From: Aptenodytes patagonicus
Taxonomy: Eukaryota; Chordata; Aves; Sphenisciformes; Spheniscidae
NCBI RefSeq assembly: GCF_965638725.1
Contig: NC_134982.1
Location: 78,878,155-78,942,154, forward strand
Reading direction: 5' to 3'
Length of the DNA: 64,000 nt
Shown: positions 11,501 through 22,293 of the stretch, piece after piece
Layout: each line of letters opens with the position of its first letter
How positions within the stretch are numbered: the first letter of the stretch is position 1
Notes under the pieces: model-generated
What the model saw: only the letters and a program-made list of their open reading frames with translations
Database searches by the model: none
What the model was told of the DNA's origin: nothing
Position numbers and translations under genes: made by a program

Positions 11501-12289
11501 TGCGTCCTGCTGCATGCTGGGGAGTGTTTAGCCCCCGGAGGATGACAAATCCTGCGGCGTTACAAAGAGAAAGCACGGGGCAGTCGACGTGCACAAGGGC
11601 AGGGCTGCCGTAGGGAGGGGCTGGACGGGGGGAGCAAGGGGCCGCGAGAGACCCCGTGCAGTTCGGCCAGGAGCAATGGGCAGCCCTGCCCGGGGAAGGC
11701 AGAGCCCCGGCATTGATGCCGGCTGGGGATTAGAGAAGGCCTCTCTGCTCAGCGCCCGTCAGGCCTCATCTGGACACCGTGTCCGGCCTAGGGTCCCGGA
11801 CGGGGGAGACCTCGACAAGCCGGAGGGGCTGAGGGGAGGCCACGGGCAGGCAAAGAAAGCCTTTTACTTCCCTACTCGGGAGCCCTTATCAGACACGTGA
11901 ATCACGTTGCCCAGGGTTAGGAGCCAGGAGCTTCCAGAAGCTGAGAATCAGCTCTAGCAGGGAGTTGGTTTGTGGTCTGGGATGACGACACCTTCCTTCC
12001 TCCCTCCCTCCATTTCTCTGTTGGCCAAATGAGAAGTGAAATGCCAGCCTGCGTGAGGTGAAAGCTGAGGGACTTGTTCCTCTTGGGAAAGGCTGGGGCT
12101 GGTAGGAGTCACGCTGTACCTGCCAAATACCATTACCCCAATGCTTGCCTCTGGCTCGGACGCCCCTGCCCATGGCCGTGCCCCGCGGCAGGCTGGTGCC
12201 ACCCACGGTGGGGCACGGGGGGAAAGGGAAAAGGCACGAGGAGGAGGGGGAGAAAGCAGCACCCAGAGCCTGTGTCAGAGAAAGAGGAA

Positions 12290-12295
12290 TTTATT
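12290..12295 (-). terminator. Polyadenylation signal AATAAA, copy 3
   Basis: TTTATT on the plus strand, 36 bases past the stop of copy 3. Confidence 0.8.
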
Positions 12296-12330
12296 TCCTC
12301 TTTCTGGAATGCAGGGTTGCTGGCGCCCTG

Positions 12331-13386
12331 CTAGTGCTGCTGGCGGGGCGGCCTCTTGCAGGGCTGTGGAGAGTCCTGGGGGCCGGGGGCCCTCCTCTCT
12401 GGGGGGCGCTGGGGCCCCCTGGGCGAGCGGTCCGTGCCCCGGCCGGGAGCGCAGGGGCTGCGGCTGCAGCCCTGGGCAGAGGGCCCTGCCACCGCCGCCT
12501 CCCCCGGCTCCTCCTGGGGCTGCTCCTGCTCTGCAGGGGTGGGTGCAGATGGGGGGCGGACGGGACCCCTGCGGAGGGCGGCCTCCAATGTGCCGGCTTC
12601 CTCCTCGCTGTCGGAGCCTGCAGGGCTGCCGGAGGAGGCCAGGCTGGAGTCGGGCGTCCCCCCCCGGTAGGCGGTGGGGCTGGGGATGGCCGCAGGGCTG
12701 TCGTCCTCCTCCCCGGCAGCGTAGGGGCACAGCAGCCTCCAGGCCTCCTCGCTGCACTGGCGCACAATGATATTGATGACGCCATGAACCAGCAGTGCGG
12801 TGTGTTCCTCGAGGTAGTCCTGCAGCACCTGGACCATGACTTCCCCATCTGGACCGTGGACACACAGGGCGTGCAGGATGGTGCTCTCTGCACTCTTTGC
12901 CTGCCACCACCGAGCCCCATATATTGCCTCCAGCTCCCGGCCCAGCCAGGGCAGCACGGGGTAGAGGAGATGCTGGTTTTGCCGGAAGAGTGCGGCCCAC
13001 ACCTCGGGCAGGAGGCCACCCACAGTAGCTTCGGCCTCTGTCCCCGCAGCCCCCTGCTCTTCCAGGAACAGCATCCCCTGTGGAGAGGACGCCGCAGGGC
13101 GATGGGGGCTGCTGTTGGCCAGGCGGCCGGGAGCTCTGCCTGCCTGGCTGCTGGCGACTGATGGCTGTGCGGGGGACGTGATGACATGCTCTAGGTAGTC
13201 ATCTCCTCCCCGCACAGAAAACTTGACCTTCTCCATCTGTCCTCTGCAGAGTGGGCAATTTGATGACCTTTTTGCCCACCGCAGGATGCAGCCCAGGCAG
13301 AACTGGTGTTGGCATGGCTGCACGAAGGCGACGCCGTTCTGAGCATCGCGGCAGATGGGGCAGGTGCACTCTGGCTCCGTGGCCAT
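12331..13386 (-). CDS. TOPORS-like RING-finger E3 ubiquitin ligase, copy 3
   Basis: 351-aa protein starting at ATG 13386, identical in sequence to the copy 2 product: type A C3HC4 RING, Ser/Pro linker, helical domain with [15 protein letters not shown], and a tail ending RQQH. The intron (13475-13685) is 211 bp rather than 176 because the GGGGA tract has doubled. The expansion happens to keep the upstream frame open, so a naive open frame here runs to 535 codons, but the upstream part is intron and exon 1. Promoter and 3' end match copy 2. Confidence 0.85.
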   Translation of the reverse strand: MATEPECTCPICRDAQNGVAFVQPCQHQFCLGCILRWAKRSSNCPLCRGQMEKVKFSVRGGDDYLEHVITSPAQPSVASSQAGRAPGRLANSSPHRPAASSPQGMLFLEEQGAAGTEAEATVGGLLPEVWAALFRQNQHLLYPVLPWLGRELEAIYGARWWQAKSAESTILHALCVHGPDGEVMVQVLQDYLEEHTALLVHGVINIIVRQCSEEAWRLLCPYAAGEEDDSPAAIPSPTAYRGGTPDSSLASSGSPAGSDSEEEAGTLEAALRRGPVRPPSAPTPAEQEQPQEEPGEAAVAGPSAQGCSRSPCAPGRGTDRSPRGPQRPPERRAPGPQDSPQPCKRPPRQQH

Positions 13387-13512
13387 GTTCGTGCTCCGCA
13401 GCGGGTTGGGGAGAGCCGAGGATGAGGAGCTGCTCCCCCTCGCTGGCGCCGGCGCTGCCAAAGGGTGTCGCGCGCTGCAAAATGGAGAGAGGCCATGGTC
13501 ACTTGCTGTCCC

Positions 13513-13582
13513 GGGGAGGGGAGGGGAGGGGAGGGGAGGGGAGGGGAGGGGAGGGGAGGGGAGGGGAGGGGAGGGGAGGGGA
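13513..13582. repeat. Expanded GGGGA minisatellite in the intron of copy 3 (14 units)
   Basis: Fourteen perfect pentamers (70 bp), exactly twice the seven of copies 1, 2 and 7. It is the longest tract in the window and the only length change between units L2 and L3. Confidence 0.95.
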
Positions 13583-13929
13583 GGAAGAAATGCCCAGGCC
13601 CCTCGAGAAGGACACCCTCCCGGCTCCCCGAGACCCATTGCCCGCCCCACGGCCACCCCGGGGGACGTGTCCCCGCACAGCTCACCTCCGCTGCTGCAAG
13701 CACGCCCCGCGGTGCCCGGCTGCCTGAACCAGGCAGGGCCGGGGAAGCACAGGGGATGGCTCCGGGACGGGCACCGAGAGCTGCCGACGGCAGCCCCCAA
13801 AGCACCACCCAGCACCAGGAGAAGCCTCGCTCCACCCTCCAGACCTCGCAGGCACGCTCGGCAGGAGTGCAGGCACGAGCCAGGCTGGGCCAGGCTCTGC
13901 CAGCGCCCAAAGATAAGCAGTGAGGGACG

Positions 13930-14006
13930 TGAGGTCACAGACCATTGCTTGCTGACATCACAGTCTGCCGCTCGGTGACGTCAGCCTCCACCACCTGGTG
14001 ATGTCA
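13930..14006 (-). promoter_or_regulatory. CRE-type promoter array of copy 3
   Basis: Same four octamers at 23-bp spacing, including the perfect TGACGTCA. Confidence 0.7.
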
Positions 14007-17000
14007 CAGCAGGCCTTCCGCCTCACCCTGAGAACTTCTGCTTTGGAGCTGTGTCGCTTAGCTGACTGTTCTGCATTGCTGCAGTGCGTTCCCCATGGAG
14101 CAGGCAAAAGCAGGCTTGTTTTGCTTGACCGCCGCTGTTGAAGGTTCCTCTAAGATGGTGGTGCTTCCGTGGGGCCCTTTGGGACTTTTCTTCCTCTTCC
14201 TGCACGCAAAAACTCAAAGTAACGCTCCGTGTCACCAGGACTTCTAGGAGTCCATGAGGAATGGCTTTTTTCACCTTGCGGTAACAGGCTTGAGGGATTT
14301 TTAAAGTGAAATCAATACCTTTCCCCCCAAGACGCTCAGTTGCCATTAAACTAGAGAGCTAGCTCAGTCTCCTTTTGGCAGAGTAGAAGCGTAGGCCAAA
14401 AACCTGCACGTGGTTCTTGCCCTTTCAGGCTTTGGGCTCTGGGTTGAAGCTTTTGGTTTTCCCAGGGATTTCTGCTTTAGAAACGAAACACATTTCTCAT
14501 GGAAAGGGTTCTTTCCCGTAGCTCCAGTTTCTCTTCCTGACAGATTCTAATGAAAGGCATTTTGCTGAGCTTCCCAAATAAACTAACCTTTAGAATTCTT
14601 CAAGTATATCGGTAGCATACTACCCTGCTTTTGAGTATTGTACAGTGCTGGGTAACACTTAAACCCCTCCCCCTCTTTAAAAATACATAAACCTTGCTTT
14701 GCAGGAGCTCTGCAGGTCGAGTACCCTGTAGCAGTGCAGGCCCTGCAGCACGTTTGAAGGTCTCTATCTGTGCCATTGCTGCCTTTGAGGTTAGCTGGCA
14801 AAATAATGTTTAGGTATGCTTCTGCCATGAGAGTCACCTGTTTTAAATTTGTCACCAGTCTCAAACACTTACCAAATAATCCGTTACGAAGCTCGTAACG
14901 CATTCTGACTCTTACCCTGTTATCCCTATGGCTAATAGGACAGTTCTCTGACCCCATTTCCTCCATCCTGTGGTCAGCATTATGTTCTTGTTTTAATATG
15001 GTAAAGCGTAACGCAATTATTTGGTGTTGTCTGAGTCTGTTGTACAGACAGAGTGTCTTTAAAACGTGAACAGGTCCTGTCAAACTTGAGGAAGCCCATG
15101 TGATGTCGCTTTTATTCAACAACGGAGGAAGAAAATTTTGCATTGGTCTGCAAAGAGCCGCTGATGCCCCTTCACAACAATGTCAAATCCTTTCTGTGCA
15201 TGAGAGCGACTTCTTCTTCTACTTCAGGAAGAAGATGATAACAGAATGCAGAATGCAGAACTTCCTAAATTTTAGTTCTTATCGCGAATGTCTCAGTGCT
15301 GTGCGGAAAGTGGACTTTTGGTTGCTGTTTGGAAATCGTCGAATGGCTGCTTTGTTGTTTCTCCGATCACATACCTGCTTTTGGGAAGTTCCTGAAAGTT
15401 GACGACTATGAGTCAGTGTTAGCTATTTTCTTGACTTCTGGAGCTGTGTCGCTTAGCGATGAAATTACTCTGACTTTTCACATGAGCTGATCCTTCTTTC
15501 TTTCATTTTTCACCCACCTGGCCCACTTCCTGCATCCCCTTCAGCAATTTAGTGAATTACTCACCTGCATCATACTGTCTCAGGTGCTGTCTCTTGCCTC
15601 TCAGCCTGCAGATTCAACCAGCTGAAGCACAACAGCGCGAGATGATTATTCCCATAGGTGGGCTGTGGCACGCCTACGGCTTTCTGCAGAAAACGTAGAT
15701 CAAAGCCACGCTGCGTTAAATGCAAGTCATTTCTGGCGTAATCTTGCAATGCCGTATCATTGCTTATTCGTAGGAGATTCTTGGGTGACTAAGTCCCATG
15801 GAAGTCAGAGAGCACCAGGTTCCTAATTCTCTTTGGAGGATACAGGCCCTGGTCGGTAATTCGCTCCCTCAAAACGTTTACTTCTGAGAGGCGAGACAGT
15901 GGATAACTCTGTCCTTCTGCGCAAATGCGCTTGCCCAGGCCTTTTTTGCTAGCGTATGCTTGCGAGTCTTGAAGTTGTGTACATGCTGTAGAAGCCAAGT
16001 AAGTCTTTTTCAAGCCGTGGTGTGATTGTCTAGCCTGGCACCCGGGAAGATACACCATGGCCAACTTGTTCTTTTCAAAAGCATTAATGTTTAAAAATGA
16101 GTTAAAAATGGATAGCCAGGACAGTCTTTTCATTACCACTAGAACGACAAACGCCTGCCCGTTCTCTTTTTCAAGCACCCGGCCCAAGAGCATTGTTAAA
16201 ATTTAAAAGCTATAATGAACGGCACGTGAACTAGAGGGACAGCTGCACTGGAAATTAAATTCGAGGAGAGGAACAGAGCATTTGATGAAATGGAGCTGTT
16301 GCTTGAGGCTCAGAAATACATCTTGGGAGAGAACCGGGCCGAGTATTCTGTGTAGGCCTTTATTTCTGTGGGTGCCTGTTTTCAGGGACGATCGTTACTC
16401 GCTGACGGGGAAGATTTTTTGGAAAGCCGGGAACGGAATAGGTACTCAGCATTTATGGAAATCCATGCAGGTGTGATTCCTAGATGATGCCCATGCCTTT
16501 GGAGACTACCTTTCATCTGCCCAGCTCTGTACTTGTAGCCCTGATTTTTAACGCCTTAGAAAAAAGAGGCGTTGAGAGTGAAGGCATCTTCACTAGACGT
16601 GTTCATTAAGGTTTACTGCCATCGAGTATCTGGTGGTAGGTATAAGTGCCGGCGGAAGCCCTGTTTCTCATCTTCCTCGTCCCATATTCTCCTAATTCTC
16701 ACACAATACTTCTGGACTGCTTTCAGAGTCATTTTCCTTCCTGAAGTAATTTTGCACGGTTTGTTAAACCCCTGCCCTTCGGGTGTCAAGCTCATGTCTG
16801 GCCGTTAGATTTAATGTGCTCTTATGCAGAAGTCAGGCCGATGCTCCCTTTACCGACCAGAGAGGGTGGGGTGAGGTCCAGCGCCTTCCTCCGAAGCACC
16901 CCGCGCTGCCCCTTGCAGAGATGGAGCTGCAGGTGTTGCGTGTCTGCAGACAGGCCTGTGAGCGCGAGGTTGTCCCTCGTGCCCTGCGTCCTGCTGCATG

Positions 17001-17773
17001 CTGGGGAGTGTTTAGCCCCCGGAGGATGACAAATCCTGCGGCGTTACAAAGAGAAAGCACGGGGCAGTCGACGTGCACAAGGGCAGGGCTGCCGTAGGGA
17101 GGGGCTGGACGGGGGGAGCAAGGGGCCGCAAGAGACCCCGTGCAGTTCGGCCAGGAGCAATGGGCAGCCCTGCCCGGGGAAGGCAGAGCCCCGGCATTGA
17201 TGCCGGCTGGGGATTAGAGAAGGCCTCTCTGCTCAGCGCCCGTCAGGCCTCATCTGGACACCGTGTCCGGCCTAGGGTCCCGGACGGGGGAGACCTCGAC
17301 AAGCCGGAGGGGCTGAGGGGAGGCCACGGGCAGGCAAAGAAAGCCTTTTACTTCCCTACTCGGGAGCCCTTATCAGACACGTGAATCACGTTGCCCAGGG
17401 TTAGGAGCCAGGAGCTTCCAGAAGCTGAGAATCAGCTCTAGCAGGGAGTTGGTTTGTGGTCTGGGATGACGACACCTTCCTTCCTCCCTCCCTCCATTTC
17501 TCTGTTGGCCAAATGAGAAGTGAAATGCCAGCCTGCGTGAGGTGAAAGCTGAGGGACTTGTTCCTCTTGGGAAAGGCTGGGGCTGGTAGGAGTCACGCTG
17601 TACCTGCCAAATACCGTTACCCCAATGCTTGCCTCTGGCTCGGACGCCCCTGCCCATGGCCGTGCCCCGCGGCAGGCTGGTGCCACCCACGGTGGGGCAC
17701 GGGGGGAAAGGGAAAAGGCACGAGGAGGAGGGGGAGAAAGCAGCACCCAGAGCCTGTGTCAGAGAAAGAGGAA

Positions 17774-17779
17774 TTTATT
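17774..17779 (-). terminator. Polyadenylation signal AATAAA, copy 4
   Basis: TTTATT on the plus strand, 36 bases past the stop of copy 4. Confidence 0.8.
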
Positions 17780-17814
17780 TCCTCTTTCTGGAATGCAGGG
17801 TTGCTGGCGCCCTG

Positions 17815-18885
17815 CTAGTGCCGCTGGCGGGGCGGCCTCTTGCAGGGCTGTGGAGAGTCCTGGGGGCCGGGGGCCCTCCTCTTTGGGGGGCGCTGGGGCC
17901 CCCCGGGCGAGCGGTCCGTGCCCCGGCCGGGAGCGCAGGGGCTGCGGCTGCAGCCCTGGGCAGAGGGCCCTGCCACCGCCGCCTCCCCCGGCTCCTCCTG
18001 GGGCTGCTCCTGCTCTGCAGGGGTGGGTGCAGATGGGGGGCGGACGGGACCCCTGCGGAGGGCGGCCTCCAATGTGCCGGCTTCCTCCTCGCTGTCGGAG
18101 CCTGCAGGGCTGCCGGAGGAGGCCAGGCTGGAGTCGGGCGTCCCCCCCCGGTAGGCGGTGGGGCTGGGGATGGCCGCAGGGCTGTCGTCCTCCTCCCCGG
18201 CAGCGTAGGGGCACAGCAGCCTCCAGGCCTCCTCGCTGCACTGGCGCACAATGATATTGATGACGCCATGAACCAGCAGTGCAGTGTGTTCCTCGAGGTA
18301 GTCCTGCAGCATCTGGACCATGACTTCCCCATCTGGACCGTAGATGCACAGGGCGTGCAGGATGGTGCTCTCTGCACTCTTTGCCTGCCACCACCGAGCC
18401 CCATATATTGCCTCCAGCTCCCGGCGCAGCCAGGGCAGTACGGGATCGAGGAGATGCTGGTTTTGCCGGAAGAGTGCGGCCCACACCTCGGGCAGGAGGC
18501 CACCCACAGTAGCTTCGGCCTCTGTCCCCACAGCCCCCTGCTCAGCTGGGGACAGCATCCTCTGGGGAGAGGACGGAGGGGACGCCACAGGGTGACGGGG
18601 GCTGTTGTTGGCCGGGTGGCCAGGAGCTCTGCCTGCCTGGCTGCTGGCATCTCGCGACTCTTCGAGGGGTGTGATGACACACTGTAGATAGTCATCTTCT
18701 GCCTGCACAGAAAACCTGACAATCTCTATCGGTCTTCTGCAGAGGGGGCACTCTGGTTTCATCCTTGTCCAACGCAGGATGCAGCCCAGGCAGAACTGGT
18801 GGAGACAGGGCATCACGTAAGCGACGTCATCTCGAACATCGCGGCAGATGGGGCAGGTGCACTCTGGCTCCGTGGCCATGTTCAT
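17815..18885 (-). CDS. TOPORS-like RING-finger E3 ubiquitin ligase, copy 4 (mosaic: type B RING, type a helical domain)
   Basis: 356 aa from ATG 18885 (MNMATEP), or 354 aa from the conserved ATG 18879. The extra upstream ATG arises from a base change unique to this copy. The RING is type B: all C3HC4 ligands are kept, but it has RDDVAYVMPCLHQFC and WTRMKPECPLC, and is followed by SVQAEDDY, closer to TOPORS than type A is. The linker has an insertion (SPPSSPQ) absent from type A. The helical domain is that of copies 1-3 ([26 protein letters not shown]), not that of the other type B copies 5 and 6. So it looks recombinant, with a switch in or near the linker, around 18.5 kb. The tail ends RQRH. 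Intron 18968-19148. It is the innermost left gene, head-to-head with copy 5 across the spacer. Confidence 0.85.
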   Translation of the reverse strand: MNMATEPECTCPICRDVRDDVAYVMPCLHQFCLGCILRWTRMKPECPLCRRPIEIVRFSVQAEDDYLQCVITPLEESRDASSQAGRAPGHPANNSPRHPVASPPSSPQRMLSPAEQGAVGTEAEATVGGLLPEVWAALFRQNQHLLDPVLPWLRRELEAIYGARWWQAKSAESTILHALCIYGPDGEVMVQMLQDYLEEHTALLVHGVINIIVRQCSEEAWRLLCPYAAGEEDDSPAAIPSPTAYRGGTPDSSLASSGSPAGSDSEEEAGTLEAALRRGPVRPPSAPTPAEQEQPQEEPGEAAVAGPSAQGCSRSPCAPGRGTDRSPGGPQRPPKRRAPGPQDSPQPCKRPPRQRH

Positions 18886-19005
18886 GGTCCGCGGCGGGTT
18901 GAGGAGAGCCGAGGATGAGGAGCTGCTCCCCCTCGCTGGCGCCGGCGCTGCCAAAGGGTGTCGCGCGCTGCAAAATGGAGAGAGGCCATGGTCACTTGCT
19001 GTCCC

Positions 19006-19045
19006 GGGGAGGGGAGGGGAGGGGAGGGGAGGGGAGGGGAGGGGA
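19006..19045. repeat. GGGGA minisatellite in the intron of copy 4 (8 units)
   Basis: Eight perfect pentamers, one more than in copies 1 and 2, which accounts for the 181-bp intron. Confidence 0.95.
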
Positions 19046-19392
19046 GGAAGAAATGCCCAGGCCCCTCGAGAAGGACACCCTCCCGGCTCCCCGAGACCCA
19101 TTGCCCGCCCCACGGCCACCCCGGGGGACGTGTCCCCGCACAGCTCACCTCCGCTGCTGCAAGCGCACCCCGCAGTGCCCGGCTGCCTGAACCAGGCAGG
19201 GCCGGGGAAGCACAGGGGATGGCTCCGGGACGGGCACCGAGAGCTGCCGACGGCAGCCCCCAAAGCACCACCCAGCACCAGGAGAAGCCTCGCTCCACCC
19301 TCCAGACCTCGCAGGCACGCTCGGCAGGAGTGCAGGCACGAGCCAGGCTGGGCCAGGCTCTGCCAGCGCCCAAAGATAAGCAGTGAGGGACG

Positions 19393-19469
19393 TGAGGTCA
19401 CAGACCATTGCTTGCTGACATCACAGTCTGCCGCTCGGTGACGTCAGCCTCCACCACCTGGTGATGTCA
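19393..19469 (-). promoter_or_regulatory. CRE-type promoter array of copy 4
   Basis: Same four octamers at 23-bp spacing. Upstream of it (to the right) the sequence is the shoulder segment rather than the unit spacer, so distal control may differ from copies 1-3. Confidence 0.7.
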
Positions 19470-19484
19470 CAGCAGGCCTTCCGC

Positions 19485-20162
19485 CTCCACAGGCGCACGG
19501 CATCAGGAGGAAAAAGAAAATACCGTTTCTTGGTTTCGTCTTCTACAGTTCCGTGTTGCTCTAGCTTGGTCACCTGCAACACGCGTCCGTGACTGTGTCT
19601 CGTCCCCACTCCTGAGGCCTTGCAGAGGTCTCCTGTGAGGGGAGCGTGGTGGGACCAGTCAGCGTGGACTGCCCGCGGCTGGATGACGCCTCCCCCAGCT
19701 GGCTGCCTTTCCCTGTGCAATGCCGGGATTTGCAGGGAGGACCTGGGTGGTCAGTGGCCAGCCCCGGGTGAGAGTCTCCCACCCTGCTGGGTCGTGCCCC
19801 CCGCCGGCAGGGAGAAGCCTGCAGGGGCATTTTGCTCCAGCCCCATCCGCTCCCGCTGGCACTCGCCCACAGTGCCGGGTCCCTCTCCGCTTACCAAGTT
19901 TGCCATGCTTCTGGTAGCTGGTGCTCCTGGCCAGCTGTTGCATTGGTGGTCCTCAAAAGCACGAGCAATGGAGCCTAATCCTGTATATGCAGGAAGGAGT
20001 TGTAGTTGCTGTCCCTCCAGAGTAGGGTAGAAGGGCCGCAGGTGCCCTGCTCACGACTCCGGGGAGCCCAGGATCGATCACCGCGTGGGCCGTGCTGTCC
20101 CGTCATCCCTTCTTGCCTCTGGCTTTTATAATCCTTTCTAGTCATTGGTCCAAGCGCTTCTT
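19485..20162 (-). repeat. Left shoulder of the palindrome, with TATA box and splice donor
   Basis: About 680 bp, inverted copy of 35920-36596 (paired positions sum to about 56,082). On the minus strand it has a GGATTATAAAAGCC TATA-type box near 20130. Further down is AGCATGGCAAACTTG followed by GTAAGC, a good donor, near 19900. It could be an alternative promoter and first exon for the innermost genes, or the LTR of the retrovirus relic that abuts it at 20163. I cannot decide between these from sequence alone. Confidence 0.6.
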
Positions 20163-20760
20163 TTTTATTTTCTGTTAGTTTTAAGTTCGACTGCGTGAGT
20201 GTGAAGGGTGCTGTGTAGGTCAGCCACATGGGTCCGCCCATTAAAATCTCGTGATTTTAATTTAAAATATGAGCCCATATTTTCTATTCACAATGCTTCT
20301 CGTCTACGTCAATGGGAGAGGCAAATACAGACACTTCAGGCCAGTCTCTGCACAAAGTTTTTGCCAGTTTGGTTTTAAAGTCGGAGTTTTTCTTCTCTGC
20401 AGCCCCACTGGACTGGGGGGTGATGGGCACAAGGACGCTTTGGTTCTAGTTGTAGGGCTGCACAATTTTTCTGCATTGCTTGCCCGGTAAAATGGGTCCC
20501 CTTGTTACTATCTAGCAGTAGGGGAATACTAAACCCAGGAATGAGTTCTCTCTGCAGTTTCTTTTTGCAACAGTTGTTTTACATGCATGCTTACAAGGAC
20601 AGGCCTCCGTCCTGAGAACGTATCTAAAATGACAAGGACATACTCAGCGTGACAGCATCTAGGCATGTGAATGAAGTAAATCTGCAAATTTACAAATGGT
20701 CCCCACCGTTCCGGGTGTGCCTCAATACTTGTCTTCTCCTTCTGTCTTACCTCATTGTGT
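20163..20760 (-). mobile_element. Decayed gammaretrovirus-like ERV, integrase region of pol
   Basis: On the minus strand, with frameshifts and stops, an integrase core can be followed: LQIYFIHM, VLVILDTFSG, LLLDSNKGTHFTG, then PQSSGAAEKKN. These correspond to the DDE catalytic core and the QSSG-E motif of class I retroviral integrases. The first catalytic Asp (DF in the family) is Tyr here. The frame is broken between the second and third blocks, so the relic is dead. Positions 20225-20324 recur inverted at 34516-34604. No gag, env or flanking LTR is evident here. Confidence 0.75.
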
Positions 20761-22094
20761 TGAAAAGTTGTCCTAACCGTATGAAGCCTTAAGAATGTGA
20801 AGGGTACTGTGCTTGGAAGCTTCAGTCGTTTACACCTTCATTTCTGACCAAATGAGAGCCCCTTCCTGATCGTTCAAGCTACAGAACTAGTTGAATAACT
20901 AAAAATGTGTCTGAGGTATACAAATCCTAAGTTCATGTGGACTGTTTAAGAAGAAAAAGAAATCGTATTTAAAGTTCTTTAACTTTCCTTTTCCAGTGTT
21001 AGCTGTATCTTCAGGTACACCAACATTTTAATGGTGTAGTCATTAGCTCAGTGACTTCATTAAAGCCTTCTGTTGCTCTCATCCCGTTCCAAGATAATGT
21101 CGAGAATGGACAGGCAATGGAAAAACAGGCGCGCAAGCAAGATTTCGGGCAAACCCATCAAAAATGTGGATCAAACCTATCCTGCCATGGAGCTGCAATC
21201 ATCCCGCCTGTGCTGGTGTGGGCAGTGGCTGGGCCACCCGAGCAAGGGCAGGTCTCTCTGTTCTTCTTCTCGCTGTCCTCCCAAAGCCGCTTTGCCTGCA
21301 GTTTGCAGGGAGCTGTAAATCACTCCAGCCAGGCCCACGGCAGGACATTGGCTGCCTCCTTGGGTTGCTGCAGTACAATTAGCGTGTAGTGATCAAGTGA
21401 CCTACAGCTTGAAACCAGGGTGGGAGAGAAGGGGGTTTTTCAAGCAATAGCAGAGTTTCCCTACCTCTCCTTTACCATCCTCTCAGGACTATCTCCTAGG
21501 GAGGAATCCCGGGGCACATCACAGGAGTTTGAACAACCCCACCTTCTTCAGCCTTAAATACCTAATCTCAGTCAGTGCTGGCTGAGTAGGTAGTTTAGTT
21601 CGCATTCAGTACGAACTGAAACTTCTAAAGCACCAAAGCTCCTGCTGCGTTGGTGAATGAGCCCGGTACCTCTGGTTCTGCGGTGGCGGGGGCGTCGGTC
21701 TGAACGTGGTCTCAGCTCTTTGCCTGCACTGACCCCTTCACCACCGAGTGCTGCTGCCGTGGCTGCTAAAGCACTGACATTCAGGGTGCGTGTGGGTTCT
21801 GCAGGACGGCACCGAAAGCGTCACCTGGCCTGGACTGTTGTCATTCTTAAGGGCAGGATCTTTTAAGGACCCCTAGAGGGGTTCCGGCTCCTTAGGGGAG
21901 GAAAAGGTTAAAAAAACCCCAATCACACACCTCCTTGGATCAAGGACTTATCTGAGCATCCCCGGAGCAGAGGATCTCTTGTGCCACTGGCAATCGGGCT
22001 GGCTGACCCTGGGTTGTCCTGTCCAGCCACCTCTTGTTTACAAGCAGGATGGGATGGGTTTGTCTAAGGAGATTTTCCTTCCTAAGGGAGGGAG
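20761..22094. other. Central spacer, left part, no gene seen
   Basis: About 1.3 kb. The short open frames (up to 112 codons near 21.05-21.39 kb) show no known domain, and I saw no repeat consensus I can name. The stretch is missing from the opposite arm. Confidence 0.5.
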
Positions 22095-22293
22095 GGAAGG
22101 AAGGAAGGAAGGAAGGAAGGAAGGAAGGAAGGAAGGAAGGAAGGAAGGAAGGAAGGAAGGAAGGAAGGAAGGAAGGAAGGAAGGAAGGAAGGAAGGAAGG
22201 AAGGAAGGAAGGAAGGAAGGAAGGAAGGAAGGAAGGAAGGAAGGAAGGAAGGAAGGAAGGAAGGAAGGAAGGAAGGAAGGAAGGAAGGAAGGA
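22095..22293. repeat. (GGAA)n microsatellite, about 50 units
   Basis: About 200 bp of uninterrupted GGAA/AAGG tetranucleotide, preceded by three GGGA units. It gives artefactual open frames of Glu-Gly-Arg-Lys on one strand and Pro-Ser-Phe-Leu on the other. Confidence 0.98.

Larger units (their letters stand above)
6747..12195. repeat. Tandem unit L2
   Basis: Offset 5,449 bp from both L1 and L3. It contains copy 2 and a spacer (8523-12195) equivalent to that of L1, with the same frames, hairpin and 18-bp repeats and no separate gene. Confidence 0.9.
12196..17679. repeat. Tandem unit L3
   Basis: 5,484 bp long, 35 bp more than L2. The difference equals the seven extra GGGGA pentamers in the intron. 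It contains copy 3. Its spacer (14007-17679) matches that of L1 with only scattered single-base changes. Confidence 0.9.
17680..19484. repeat. Partial tandem unit L4 (gene and promoter only)
   Basis: The unit is complete from the 3' flank to the promoter of copy 4. It then ends at about 19484, where the usual CCTGAGAACTTCTG spacer is replaced by the shoulder sequence. The same break is seen in mirror image at about 36597 beside copy 5. Confidence 0.85.

Noticed and set aside
1297..19484. A CRISPR-like or satellite interpretation of the tandem repeats.
   Set aside because: Units are about 5.45 kb with full gene structure; there is no short repeat and spacer pattern.
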